A DNA stretch of 64,000 nt from Nymphaea colorata (taxonomy: Eukaryota; Streptophyta; Magnoliopsida; Nymphaeales; Nymphaeaceae), in the NCBI RefSeq assembly GCF_008831285.2, contig NC_045148.1, positions 7,135,001 through 7,199,000 of the forward strand, written 5' to 3'. Made by a program: the position numbers and the translations under genes. Below the pieces are notes generated by a model, which saw only the letters and a program-made list of their open reading frames with translations, searched no databases and was not told where the DNA came from. Below, piece after piece: positions 23,273 to 35,632 of this stretch; the first letter of the stretch is position 1; each line of letters begins with the position of its first letter.

Positions 23273-23372
23273 GAAGGGGTCGGAGGCGACGGAGACGAGC
23301 CAGCGGTGGGAATGAAGGCCGGGATCCGGCGAAGCTAGTCGCGGCAGTTAGATGCTTTGGTGATCGGAAACT

Positions 23373-24026
23373 ATGCTCAGAGCTTCTGGAATGAGCCTTG
23401 GGATGGGTCGGAAATTCGGTTCTGCTCGGAGGGACAGGCTGATCGGAAACTTCGGTTGCCCAGCAGCTACGCTGCCGGCGGGTAGCGGCAATAGCGGAGA
23501 CCTTTTTGAGCTTGCAGAGGACGACGTTTGGTCGTCGATTATTGACGCGGCGGCAGCCAAAGAGGAGGTCAAACGACAGCCAGCGGCTGCTGCCGCCGCT
23601 AGCACCGGGAACCGGAGGTGGCCTTCCTCGTCCGAAGGTAGTCGCCGTGTCGGCGGGCTGTCATTGGTGTTCGAAGAACCAGCCGGAGGCGGAAAACCTG
23701 CAGCCGCCGCAAGGATCATACATCTCCGGCCGCCGGAGGATCCTCCAACCACCATGGTGCGTCACTCAGCGCCAGTAAACGTGCCGGATTGGTCCAAGAT
23801 CCTCCAGGGCACCTCCACGGACTCGTCGCCGGAATACGACGTAGGGTTCTCGCCGTCCGACAATGAAGGGGAATGGGTCCCGCCCCACGAGTACCTGGCA
23901 CGCCACAGCACGACGAGCCGGAGCACGGCGACCTCCGTCTTCGAAGGAGTCGGGCGCACCCTCAAGGGACGGGACATGAGCCGCGTCCGGAATGCGGTCT
24001 GGCGCCAAACGGGGTTCTTCGGTTGA
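23373..24026 (+). CDS. S40-type senescence regulator (DUF584)
   Basis: Intronless, 217 residues. Conserved blocks in order: DLFELAEDDVW (residues 43-53), SAPVNVPDWSKIL (132-144), EWVPPHEYLAR (167-177) and the C-terminal SVFEGVGRTLKGRDMSRVRN followed by AVWRQTGFFG (188-217), the signature of the plant S40 family. The family is nuclear, named from a barley gene induced in senescing leaves, and linked to leaf senescence and stress. Its biochemical role is not settled. Ala-rich and Gly-rich linkers (58-76, 104-113) are typical filler. The start chosen is the first ATG in frame; Met7 (23391) is an alternative. A four-codon upstream ORF (23352-23363) precedes it. GC content is far above the flanks, as is usual for such genes. 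Confidence 0.9.
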   Translation: MLRASGMSLGMGRKFGSARRDRLIGNFGCPAATLPAGSGNSGDLFELAEDDVWSSIIDAAAAKEEVKRQPAAAAAASTGNRRWPSSSEGSRRVGGLSLVFEEPAGGGKPAAAARIIHLRPPEDPPTTMVRHSAPVNVPDWSKILQGTSTDSSPEYDVGFSPSDNEGEWVPPHEYLARHSTTSRSTATSVFEGVGRTLKGRDMSRVRNAVWRQTGFFG

Positions 24027-25099
24027 GTGCACACGCCTGCCAAAGCAGGGTACCTTTCCGGCGGAATTTTGGGGATATTCTTTAGGATTTGCTATGATTT
24101 GGCGTCCATAATTCGCCATTGAGCCGTAGTGCTAGTCATTGCTATTTGGTGGGAACTCAGATTCCGGCCACCTGGCGTTAAATTCCGGCCGCCACCGAAC
24201 GGTGGAGCGCCACCAGGAAGGAGCAATTTCGTCTCTGGTGTGCCAACACCATGGCAGAACACTGTATATTTTTGTCCATTTCAACACCCTTGCGTAATCG
24301 TGATGTAATCTACCATTTTGCTCAATAGTAGATGGCCTAATGTTTCTAAAAGTTTGTGCCCAATTCTGAATTCTAGAAAGATCGGTTCTCTTTATCAAGT
24401 AAATATTGAAGGGGACCAGTTAATTTCTAACCTGAAACAATTTCGATCGTCTACAAGCATGTTTTGTAAGCAAGATTGGAGAACAGAGAAAGAGAATATG
24501 ATTCCAGTTACCGCAACTGAAAAAATGCCCTCTGTTAACTTCTACTGTTCATCAAGAGGAGTATCTGTCTTACGAAAAGGCCTTTTTTTCTGGCAGTTGC
24601 TTGGTCTTTTATCTCCTGAATTTGACATTTTTAAGCCTACCCATCTAGCCAGTTAAGGGTAGTCTTGTGGATTGGGAGATGAAGTTAAATAGCTTCTGTT
24701 TAAAGTAATTTGTGAGAATTGCAGCTTATTTGCAGTTGAGGCGCTGATCAGATGGTTTGTATCCTAGTGGGGATTGATTGCAAGTGGATGAAAAACCACA
24801 ATACGCAACAGTTTTTAGTGAGAAGGTGCCAATTAATATAAAGTACCTCAGCGCTACAGGTATCTTAGGTCCATTGGGCACAAGGAAGGCTAAGTTTTTG
24901 TCTCTCAAGAATTCATTGGTCTATTGTCTGAAAAGAAAGGAAGGGGACACCCCCCACCCCCACCAAGTGGCACTTCTTGTTGCCATTTAAAATGTCAAAT
25001 ACCCAATAGTTCAGTGTATGTGATCAATAATTCAGGCCCTTTTTTGGAAGACTGGCAGAGAGGAGGTGAATGGTTCTGGAGGCATACCATAAGGACAAT

Positions 25100-25103
<4 letters not shown>

Positions 25104-25134
<31 letters not shown>

Positions 25135-25229
25135 CCAATTGGCTTTGGGGAAGGTTCATCTACCGTCACCATCCTTATATTTTATGGAAAAGAATTTCGC
25201 CCTCTGTCTCTCTCTCTCTCTCTCTCTCT
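25104..25229. repeat. (GA)n and (CT)n tracts in inverted orientation
   Basis: A (GA)n tract at 25104-25131 and a (CT)n tract at 25205-25229 are complementary and about 73 bp apart, so a transcript through both could form a long purine-pyrimidine hairpin. Confidence 0.8.
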
Positions 25230-25638
25230 TTCTCTTTCCTGTACTTTTGATATTTTTCATGGTTTGATGGCCACACTTTCACCTAAAATGGGGATTGGGC
25301 AAATACAAAAATAAGAGATTCAATTCTGTGTGCAGCCAAAACCATGAAACTCTGCTGACTGAAAATTGCTGGTAACAGTAACACTGAAAAAGGGGTCTAT
25401 CTTTTAAGAAAAATCGAATATATATATATATATATAAAAGTTGATTGGTAACACTAAAATTATTGGATGCCAGGAGACATCAAACCTAAACCTTCTGATC
25501 TACATCGGACGGCTCGAATCTCTCCCCCTCCGCCCTTCTTTCTCTCTCTTAACCATTCGCCGGCAAGCCCGTCAGGTGATGTCAGCCCAACTGGTCCACC
25601 AGCAATGCCAAGGGTAGCCACTGGGGATCCCCTGCCCT

Positions 25639-25666
25639 TTATATATATATATATATATATATATAT
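25639..25666. repeat. (TA)n microsatellite
   Basis: TA dinucleotides downstream of a GC-richer stretch. Confidence 0.85.
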
Positions 25667-28276
25667 TCAGCATAAGGAAAAGACAAATCTGGATGTGGGT
25701 GTGTAGCTTAGGAGCCCCTTAAAACAACACTTATATATATTCATGTACGTACGTGAAATCGATTTTATTATACTTGGTCACATATCATATTTTGTTCTTA
25801 TGGATGCGTGGTCAGATTATGCCACGTACTGTATAATAAAATCCTAATTAAACTACCAAATTTTTTTCCCAGCTTTTACGCCAAACGTTTCTCCCAAAGC
25901 CTCTTTGGGCTCAAATTTGGCTCAGTAGAACTCGCCAACACATAGTCAATTGCCTCGTGCATTGTTTGGCTCGTTTATCAGCTGGAAGAGCACCCCCATT
26001 CGTATGCTTACTCAAGTTATATATCCTGTGTTTATATACGCTCGTAAATATCAAAAATCATTGGAGCAACAACTTTTTCTTGCTTCGAGTTGGCTGGAAT
26101 GATGTTTTTTGTAATATATATACATATATGGTCAACTGGATTATGTATAATTGTGAAAACATTGTATTTTTCATAGGGTTGCCGCAATTGACAGGGTAGG
26201 GGTTGATAGGTGGCTAATTTTTATTTTGAATTTTTAACCCATAAACTCCATGTGGTGTAAAAAAGAAGCACCGATATACAAGTTGAAGCGTCATCTTGAG
26301 ATACTCAAAGTAGGCATGGTACCTTGAGGATCAGATGATGGGAAGGATGGGGTTTTGGCCCTTTTGTTGGGTGGTAGAATGAAATATTTCTCCTCCTCAC
26401 ATAACAATTATGAAAAGTATTGAATAGCTTGATCTTTAAAAGTTAGAAGCCATTGATGAAAGGAAAAGACGGTGTGAGATTTAGAGGAACTTGTCGCTGA
26501 CAGTGTGAAAGTCACGCTACTTCTTCCAGCATTTTTTTCTCTTTAGAAATTATTTTTTTTGGAGGGAAGTGGGGAAGGGAAGTTGGAGTTGGATTCTTCT
26601 TTGTTTTCTTATGTTGCGAATGGAGCCAATAATTGAGAAGAATGCGTTTCAGGCGATTCATTTTTATCGCTGGAAGAGTTCCAAGAGGTTGAGCATGGGC
26701 GCGTGATGTTGAGCGTACGAGCATATAGTGGCATATTCAGTTGGCTATGTGAATTCCCCGTTCTTTTTTGTCTTACATCTAATAATCAACATCTAATAAG
26801 TTATATTCCTTTATGCCAACAAGCTGTCGGCTTCGGTGTAAGAGTGTGTGTGTGTGTCTGCATGCATGCATGTGATATAAGACCTCACATGTAAGGATAG
26901 AAAGCCATCATTCGTTGATCTCCTATAGGCAAATCTACATTTGCATGGATCTATGATGAACAAGGGCCGAACTATGTGAAAGCCACTCCAACATATCTGA
27001 TTTTTGCCCTTTACTGCATGTACCCACCATGGCAAAAAAAAAAAGTTATGAAGATCACTATCATGACTGTACAGATAACCTTCAGAGTCAGGAATAAGAC
27101 GCACAACGCTAGCTCTTTGGCCTTCACTCTTACATATTCCATCGATCTGCAAAGGCGGAAAAAACAAGAAGGTCGAAATCTAACAACTTACATCGTCATT
27201 GATGTCGCCATAACAAAACTAGAAATTTCTACCTGCCTTCAAACTTCTTCATTTGGTTCTTTTAAAGCAATTGGCTTTTTCCTTAGCTCATCAACAGGTG
27301 CAAAGCCAATCAGTAATTCAAAAATTAGAAATATTCTATTTTGTTCTTATGTAACCGCAGAATCCTGTGCTGAGAAAATCAGTTCGCCACTAGAATAAGC
27401 TAGCATGCCATCTTGATGAATCAGTTGTGAAGTTCATGTTGAAGTTGTTTTCAAATGTGCAAATGAAGTTCTTCTTCAAGTTGTTTCCTAACAAGCTGAT
27501 GAAGAATGATTTTCTTGTCTTGCAATAAGTTCTGTTTCTAACTCAAGGAAATTGCACCTACCAAACAAGAAGTCAAGCAACACGAAGGATGAAATTAAAG
27601 AAAAGTAGTTTACAAAGGAAGGTTCATCGTTCATTTGTTCTCTTTCAATAAGGTTTGTTTCTAAAACATTATATTTGTTTACAAGTTGGTTGCCCTTTAA
27701 AATTTGAATTTGAAGTGTTAGCACCCCTCAGTCAGAAATTTGTGTTACCGCTGCCGAAATGGATGTTCACGATTTGGTTTAATTTTGATTATTTTATGCA
27801 TGGCCTGCTGAGATTGGCTGATATGAAAACTATGGTTTGGCTGTGCACATACTGGGAACAGGACAAGACAAGGGATGATAATGATACGACGGCCTGGTCT
27901 CTGTAATTGCCGTGCTCCGGCCGCTTGAGTCATCGTCGTGAGACTGAAGATTGCTGCCTAGCGCCAGCCCTCACGGCTCCTTGCACCTGGGTTACGTGAG
28001 CGAGCCTGAAACCTTGAGATAAACGTGGAGGTGAAGAAGAAAACAATGGCTGGTCCTGATGGTTGCTGCTTCAACGGCCCAAATTGATGGGAGACTCTTT
28101 CTGATTGACAAGGAGGTTTTTACTCGTTTCACATGTGTTGGGTTGGTGAAGAGTTTGTAAAGCAGCTGGCTAGACAATAATGCTTTCCAAAACAAGTGGT
28201 ACTTAGCGGAAAAAGAAGGATCATTCAAGAGTGGCATGTATCACTTTCACCTAACTTTTTACCTTTAATTGATTCT

Positions 28277-28302
28277 TGTGTGTGTGTGTGTGTGTGTGTG
28301 TG
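28277..28302. repeat. (TG)n microsatellite
   Basis: About 13 TG dinucleotides. Confidence 0.9.
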
Positions 28303-28555
28303 CTTTGCTTCATTCCAATTTTGATAACATTAATTCAATTGGCTATGTGAATTCCCTGCTCTTTTTTGTACTGCTTTCAGTTTTAACTAAGCAGATAAGC
28401 GTGAAAGATTTTTGGTAGGTTTTTATTATCAAATCTGGTGAATTTCTGAATCTGAGACGTATCGACATCTAATTACATGTAAAAGGTCCAACCTTATATA
28501 TGATTCATGTTCAATATGTAAACAAGAGAAATTACCCTATGGTGTCAATATGAAA

Positions 28556-28620
28556 ATAAGCATTTTTTGTTGGCCAGTGTGGGCAATTGCCCACACCTGC
28601 ATCCAACCCCGGTATATATG
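28556..28620. mobile_element. Fragment of the GGCGGAGCC-family element with 18-bp palindrome
   Basis: ggccagtgtgggcaattgcc continues as cacacctg. TGTGGGCAATTGCCCACA (28576-28593) is a perfect palindrome and matches the tgtgggcgacagcccaca of 19047. Confidence 0.45.
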
Positions 28621-30030
28621 TATTGGTTCACATTTGATTTGGGTGCCTGTGTGAACCCTGCCAGATATCTGTATTTCTGCTGTTGCTTTCATCCCGTCTA
28701 CAAAAACCCAATTTTTTGTCATAAAAGATTGGGAGTCTATTGTCCCAGCAAATTTCCAATTGGAAGTTGGATGTCAGATCTAAGGGAATGTCTCTCCTTA
28801 CCGAATACAGATTAGATCTCAAAGGTCGCATGTCTTTCTAATAACCATATAACTTCAAAAATGGTCTTTCATTCCGACGCATGTATTGTTCAAGGGAAAG
28901 CAGTATCTTAGTTGGGTCCCAGGCAGCAGTAGCAGCCAGAGCCTCTTGTCTAAGCCCTTCTACCCTACCCACCTTCCCCTCGCCATTATGGTTCAAGACT
29001 GCATTCGGGGCCTGGTGTAGAGATAGTAGTGTAAATTACTAAATAGATACATGAAAAAGATTTCATGTTGGACCAAGATTGAACACCCAAGATACAAGTC
29101 AAAACCCGAATGAAATTGTGACCCCACCCTAATTTTGATACTTTACCTAGGCATTATCTCTTTTAACGGACACATTATGAACCCATGACTTGTCTAATGA
29201 GCCTATGATAAATAATGATATGTTTTGAAACTAAAATGAAGTACACAAAGGTGATATTGATTTTTCTTTTCCAGGAGAACAACAGGCGAACCCACCGTGC
29301 TGCTGAAGGCCGAAGCTCTTACCCAACACCTCATCCCCCTACATTATAGGGTTTGATTTTAGTGTCTCGGGGTGCTGCTACGAATGCGCTTCAACTTACA
29401 CGTCTGTGCCCCTTCCCCCTCAGCAACGTAGAAAGTTGACGTATCCAGAATTCAAAATGGAGACTGGCCAGCTACCATCCCTGCCCTCGGGAACGCCAGA
29501 TTGATCTTTCTTGTTAACATGCTTATTCACAATGCTTATTCACAATAAGTTGGGACAAACGACATCATGATTAGATCGCCTTGGAACTTTTTGCCTTGAA
29601 GTAATTCATACCTGGATCTGTGTGCTTCCTAAGCAAGGTAACCCAAGAAGAAACCAATACTAAGTCTTTCAATATTGAAGGCGGAATTGAGTCCAATCCA
29701 TGCATAAATTCGCCTCACGGAAGCAAAACGTGGGCTTTATACCTTCCAGCAACATAGAAAGTATCTTCGGGGGCATGGGAACATTGAAGATCAATAGAAA
29801 TTCAAGGGCAACCAAAGTTATAGTCACTTTGAGATCTACCAGGTCAATCATCAAGCGTACTTTCCATTTTACAGTTTTTGCTATTACGTTCTCAAAAAGG
29901 TTGGGAACATGGGAGCTGCAGCAGCTGGAAGCTGTATTGATGCATTTGTATATGGTTTCTTGAATTTCTAGGTTTGCGACGACCAGTTTTCCTGTTTTTT
30001 TCCAGACGCAAACCTGGTCAGTTGCCCTCT

Positions 30031-30143
<113 letters not shown>

Positions 30144-31191
30144 TTGTAGACATTTGTATGAGAATGAACCATTCATTAATCCTGAGCATAATGTTACTAA
30201 TTTGCCTGGATTTATTCAAAGCATGAGCACATTCCAGCATTTAACATGATAAGATGGAAGGATAACAATAATGGTATTAAGAGTTGCCAAAAGTTAAGCA
30301 ATTGGATCAATGTGGCCAAGAAAGCTAGTAGGAGCAAAAGCGTGCAAGGAATTCCTGGCTTGTTAACAAGCGGAAGAGGAGAAACTGAAAGATGTCAAAG
30401 CTCTCAAATGTCAGTAAGGAGCACATGCATGCGGATCAGATCCATTTAGTCGGATATGGTAAGCAAACTGAATTTGAACTCTAGTCAAATTTGCGCTTTG
30501 TATATGATTTAGATATCAGAATTCAGGTCCAAGATCCAAGAAGGTCAACTTGATTATACATCAAGATCAGATTTTGCCCTTGTTCGATTTGGATTCAGCT
30601 CCAATATTATTATCTTTTTTTTCTGTTGCCGTTGTTGGTTCCAATCAGATGTTACCCTCGTCTACAGTTAGACCTGGATAGAGAGAGACAGATGTGCTTA
30701 CTAATAGAAGAAAATAAAGTTTCAATATTTATCTTTTTATGTTGTCATCATTGGTTTAGGCAGATTTTACGCTTGTATAAGGCGCTTCTACTGCCACTTA
30801 TGGCTACTGGTATGTAAGTTCAATATGAACCACTCGCAAACTAATTGTTTTGAGTTTTTTTATCTTGGACAGAATGAGTGAGAGCCAAGTACTTGGGTGA
30901 AATGACGTGGAAAAGACTATCGTCTCCCAAACTTTATTTTCCAAGATCGTGTCAGCGGGAGAGAGACAGACAGACAAACAAACAGAGAGATGGGGTTTGC
31001 AGGAAGCTTGGGAAGAACTCATAGTTATGGCTTGATAGTTAAGTTTTGTACACAGTTTAATCAGTAATTTTATATATGTTATATTAACATAAATGAGAAT
31101 GTGAACGAGGAACATATTCCTCGTAGCAATTTACTTCAGTTTAAATTGTATATGATCAACCAACGTTGATATTTTTGTTGATACCATTGAC

Positions 31192-31380
31192 GTGGCAATC
31201 AACTTATGTTCAATATTATAAGATAATGTATTAATTGTAAATAAACAAAAGATAATGTACTAACTGTAAATAAACATGGTCATCGACTTAGGTTCAAGAT
31301 TATAAGATAAGCTGACATGGGCATCAAGTTATATATGTTCAAGGTTATAAGATATTGTGCTAGTTGTAAATAAACAAAAG
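31192..31380. repeat. Three imperfect tandem copies of a short repeat
   Basis: The phrase atcaacttatgttcaatatt (continuing ataagataatgtattaattgtaaataaaca) recurs in diverged form from about 31197, 31272 and 31323. An extra internal repeat of aaaagataatgtactaactgtaaataaac lies in the first copy. The array ends about 310 bp before the left LTR of the copia element. Confidence 0.7.
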
Positions 31381-31691
31381 AATATCAACAACACCAATGC
31401 ACTATATTTTATATTGGTCAAAAAATGTGCACATATATATCCACTTTCAAGTGCTCTCTCAAGATATTTTAGTTCACTTACTCTATTTTCTTACTATTCC
31501 CTTTTACCTAATAGGTTTGCAAATGGTTCACCTTTTACCTTGATTTTCTTCGGTCATAACTTTGAAGAAAATGTTTAGTAAGAGCTGGGTTTCACATGAC
31601 TGGTGTCTGATTCACGTCGAATTTGATTGAAACTTAAAGATGCAATGGCATGGGTCTTCAACTTTGCTCATGTATAGAGTCGTCATGACTT

Positions 31692-32281
31692 TGTTGGAAG
31701 CATCGAGAAGACTTGAGAGGCTTTGTGCTTCCTTCTATATGTTTGTGCTAAAAAAATTAATGATTAAAGCTAACATAAGAAATGTGTAGAATGTGATGGA
31801 AGGCTTCAGCATTGGCATTCCCATTGCCATAAATAGGGGTGCTCACCCATTTGCTAATGTATCGACTAAGAGTTGATTCTTAAGTAAGTCCGTGAGCAGT
31901 TTTGTCTTGAGTAGCTCATTTGGTGAGTTTGGGGACAACTTGTGAGTTCAAGTTTGTGCTCAAGTGCAAGGGCACTAGGTGCTTGGTTGTTAGCTCACTA
32001 CGTGATCTTGTTGAGGTGAGTTCTTGTACCTCATTTTGTAAGTTTTATTTTGACAAAATAATGCAAGTACGTTATTTAAGTGTATTTGGTGCATTTATGT
32101 CATTGTTTGGTTAAGTTCATTTTGTGAATTTGGTTAGTTTGGTGATTGATTTTTCATTAAGTAAGCTTTGTCAAATTTATTATTTAAAATATTTTGGAAG
32201 TCGAAACTCTGCAAAATTTTCTCTGTGTAAATTATTTGGGCTTCAGCTTTAGTTATACATGGGGCCCACATCTTTTCTACA
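31692..32281 (+). repeat. 5' LTR of degenerate Ty1/copia element
   Basis: Starts tgttggaagcatcg and ends cttttctaca, so it has the TG..CA borders of an LTR. It is homologous over its full length to 34961-35632 (for example gctcaagtgcaagggc and gagcttgttgaggtgagttctt). It is followed at once by attgatatcaaagtggat, a worn primer-binding site of the initiator-Met tRNA type (consensus TGGTATCAGAGC). Confidence 0.8.
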
Positions 32282-34960
32282 ATTGATATCAAAGTGGATC
32301 TAATCTAAGGGCTGATTTAGTTGTGAGATTATTGGGACTAATATATATTGTGATTATATTCTGAGATTATGATGGCAATAGTGTTTGAATTAAATAATAT
32401 TGAAAAGCTTAACAATAGCAATTTTTGGTATTGAAAATCTTTGTATGGAGTCGTACTCTTTAGGACAGGAATTATGAAATATAGGATTGGTATCAAACAC
32501 GAATATTCCTATCGACAAGAATGCCAAAAAAAAAGGATGATCTAAAGCAGGAAAAACTTTATTTGCAATTAAGGTATCAATTGTAAATTATTTATTAGAG
32601 CATATACGTGATACTAAGACTCCTAAAGAAACATAGGAAGGTTTTGCAACATTATTTTTTCGAACTAATGATGTCTGCCTACAACTGTTATAAAAAGAAT
32701 TAGCTACATCAACTCAAGGAAACATGTTGATAGTTGAGTATTTTATGAATGTTAAGAATATCTATAATGAGATTTCCTAAATTGACCATGAGTTTAAGAA
32801 TAGTGCGGTCTGTATGCATAAAATCTTTATTTGTGGACTTCCTCCAAAATTTAGCAGTTTTATAATTGTTGTTCAAGGTTGGCCAGTTCAACCAACTATG
32901 TTGGAGTTAGAGAATCTATAGATTAATCAATAAATATTGGCAAAACAAATGGTTGGGTTTTCACTCAAAGTAAATAATGATGAAGCACCATTTAGTAAGG
33001 GTCAGAGATCACGTTGGCCAGCTAAGCCAGTCATTAAACCATAAACATTGACTAAAAAAAGAAAAATATAGAAATAAAACAGAAAAACCACACAGCAGTA
33101 AGAACCAAATAAGAAGTGTTTTAGGTATGGCAAATTGAGACATTTTGCTCATAACTATAAAGTAAAAAGAGACGAAGGAAATTAGTGACAATAAGTAAGC
33201 AGCATGAGGGAGTTGATGAGACTATACAAAAAAGTTTGTTTACAAATTCAATAGATGTTAAAGAGGAGACTAAACAAGAAGGATGTAATTCCGCTCATAT
33301 AAAACTAGTAAAGGAGGAAGAAGAAAAGATTAATTATTAAAATGATTAGATAATTGATTCATATGATTGGTGGTGAGAGCAAAGTTCGTAAGTATAAAAG
33401 AATATGAAGGAAATAGTGTTAGTGCACTTATTAAAGAGGCAGAAATTATAGCCAACTTTGGTAAAAGACTAAATTTTACAGAATATTTATCATATTACAA
33501 GAATGACTAAGAACTTATTGTTTGCACCATAAATTATAGCTTTTGGTCACTATGTGTTGTTTGGCCTAAAAGGTGTGAAGGTTTATCGAGATATAGATAT
33601 TCAAGGCACTTGCGTAGTTGAAGGAAGAAAGGTTCATCCAGTATATGCCTTCTCAGCATAAATAGCATATATTAATAAAGCAAAGAAGCATGACACTTTA
33701 GATATTTAGCATAGGTGACTCGCTGATGTTGGATACGACAAACTTTTTGAGATGTCTAATAAATATCAGTTGATTGGTCTACCGAAACTCAAGATGCAAA
33801 CAGATAAAATACGTCCAAGATGTCAATATGAAAGTCGCACAGGAGGTCATTCACAAGATTGAAGTATAGAGCAAAAACACCATTTGTGCTTACATTCAAA
33901 TGTATCCAGAAAAGTGCGACTCATCAGTTAGAAGCAAGTGGTATTTTATCACATTTATTGACGATTTTGCAAGATATACATGGGTTCATTTATGAAAGAA
34001 AAGTTAGATGCACTTGAAATTTTCAAAGAGTTTTACTAGATGGTAAGAAAAGAACTTAATATAAGATTTAGTGTCTATGAACTGATATAGTGGTAAATAT
34101 ACATCTGAGATGTTTATGGCATACATGTGCATATACACTTCAGCAAAACAATCAAGGAAAGAATCATCACATAGCAGAAGCATGCCGAAGCATGATGCAT
34201 GCAAAATAACTCACTAACGGCTTCTTTTTATGCAGCATTTCATATGAATCCATCTGTGAGTTATTTTAGAATATTTGGTTGTGTATGCTTTGTATTTTTT
34301 TATGAACAGCATAGAACTAAGTTTGGGAAGAAGGGACAAAGGTGTGTCTTTGTTAGTTATGATCCTTATCAAAAGGGATAAATTCTAGCACAGGAAAAGT
34401 TCATGTTTCTTGCGATGTCTTTTCCAACGAAGCATCATTCTGGTAGATAGAAGAAAAGAAGATGCTTCAGAACTCTTCAGTCCTTGAGAAAGATGTTCAA
34501 GATAAAATACAGTTTGAGGTAGTGAGACGCAGAGAACCTGAATCCCCACATGTAGAACCAATTGAACCAGAAAACAAGTTCAAAATGCCAGAGCACAATG
34601 CAAGGCAAGGAGAACGAGCTGATCCATGGAGGACATGTATTAATCCTAGTCGACAACAAAGTATGGAAGATGAAGACCACAATAATTTGAAGAGCCAAGA
34701 GAATGACCAGTAACACTAAGAAGATGTAAAAGAGTTCGAAAACTAAATCCAAAGTATGTTGATGTTGACTGCACCTCTATGGAGAAGGCTAAGCCTACTA
34801 AAGAAGAACAAGTTGATGCACATTATACTAGAAGTTCACATCATCAAAAAATTCGTAAAATATTTGTTGGTGTAGATACTTCTCAAGTTCGAAAAACTGC
34901 AAAGTGTTGCATGTTGAAAGTCGGTAATGAGAGGGAGATTGTAAGTGTCATCACTTACTC

Positions 34961-35632
34961 CCTTGGAAGAGATGAGAAAACTCAAGAGGCTTAGAGTCTC
35001 CTTCTATATGTCAATGCTTAAAAAAGTAGTGATATCTTCCTTTCGTTTTTCTTTAGTAGTCTTATTCCATTTTGAGGTTAAAACTAAAATAAGAAACTTT
35101 GTAGAATGTGGTGAAAGGCTCCTCCAGTGACATTCTCACTTCTACATGTAGGGGTTTCACCCTTTTGCTAATGTATTGAGTAAGAGTTCAGTCTTAAATA
35201 AGTCCTTAAGCAGTTGTGTATTGAGTAGCTCACTTGGTGAGTTTAGCAGCAATGTGTGACTTCAAGTGCATGCTCAAGTGCAAGGGCGTTGGTGCTTTGT
35301 TGTTAACTCATTATGTGAGCTTGTTGAGGTGAGTTCTTATAGCTCAATTCTGTAATTGAGGTTGTGAAGGTGAGTTCTTATACCTCAATTTTGCAAGTTT
35401 CATTTTGACAAATACTGCAAGTATATTATTTAAGTGTAGTTGGTGCATTTATGTCTTTGCTTGGTTAGGTTTATTTTGTGAACTTGGTTGGTTTGATGAT
35501 TGAGATTTCATTAAGTAATTTTCAAATTTATTATTTAAAACATTTTGGGCGTCAAGGCTCTGTCAGATTTTCTCCGCATGAATTATTCAGGTTTAAGGTT
35601 TAGTTATATTTTGGGCTCACATTTTCCCTATA
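34961..35632 (+). repeat. 3' LTR of the same copia element
   Basis: Homologous to 31692-32281 but longer (about 672 against 590 bp). Part of the excess is a local duplication of gaggtgagttctta..ctcaatt at about 35325-35395. The terminal bases are worn. The clear divergence between the two LTRs (many substitutions plus indels) indicates an old insertion. Confidence 0.75.

Larger units (their letters stand above)
31692..35632 (+). mobile_element. Ty1/copia LTR retrotransposon, internally deleted
   Basis: About 3.9 kb, with two LTRs and a 2.7-kb interior. In order: a gag-like start near 32370 (MAIVFELNNIEKLNNSNFW); a zinc-knuckle relic CFRYGKLRHFAHNY near 33117; a GAG-pre-integrase relic near 33710-33780; an integrase core fragment WYFITFIDDFARYTWVH near 33942; and an integrase tail SVSYFRIFGCVCFVFFYEQH near 34256. 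All are interrupted by stops and frameshifts. No reverse transcriptase or RNase H follows; the sequence goes from an integrase/hinge region to the 3' LTR in about 600 bp, so that part is deleted. The element cannot move by itself. Confidence 0.8.

Noticed and set aside
23348-24119. Several long minus-strand and shifted frames over the S40 gene
   Set aside because: Shadows caused by high GC content; only the 23373 frame carries the conserved S40 blocks.
26976-27398. 140-codon plus frame
   Set aside because: No family similarity, no promoter or splice context; consistent with chance in AT-rich DNA.
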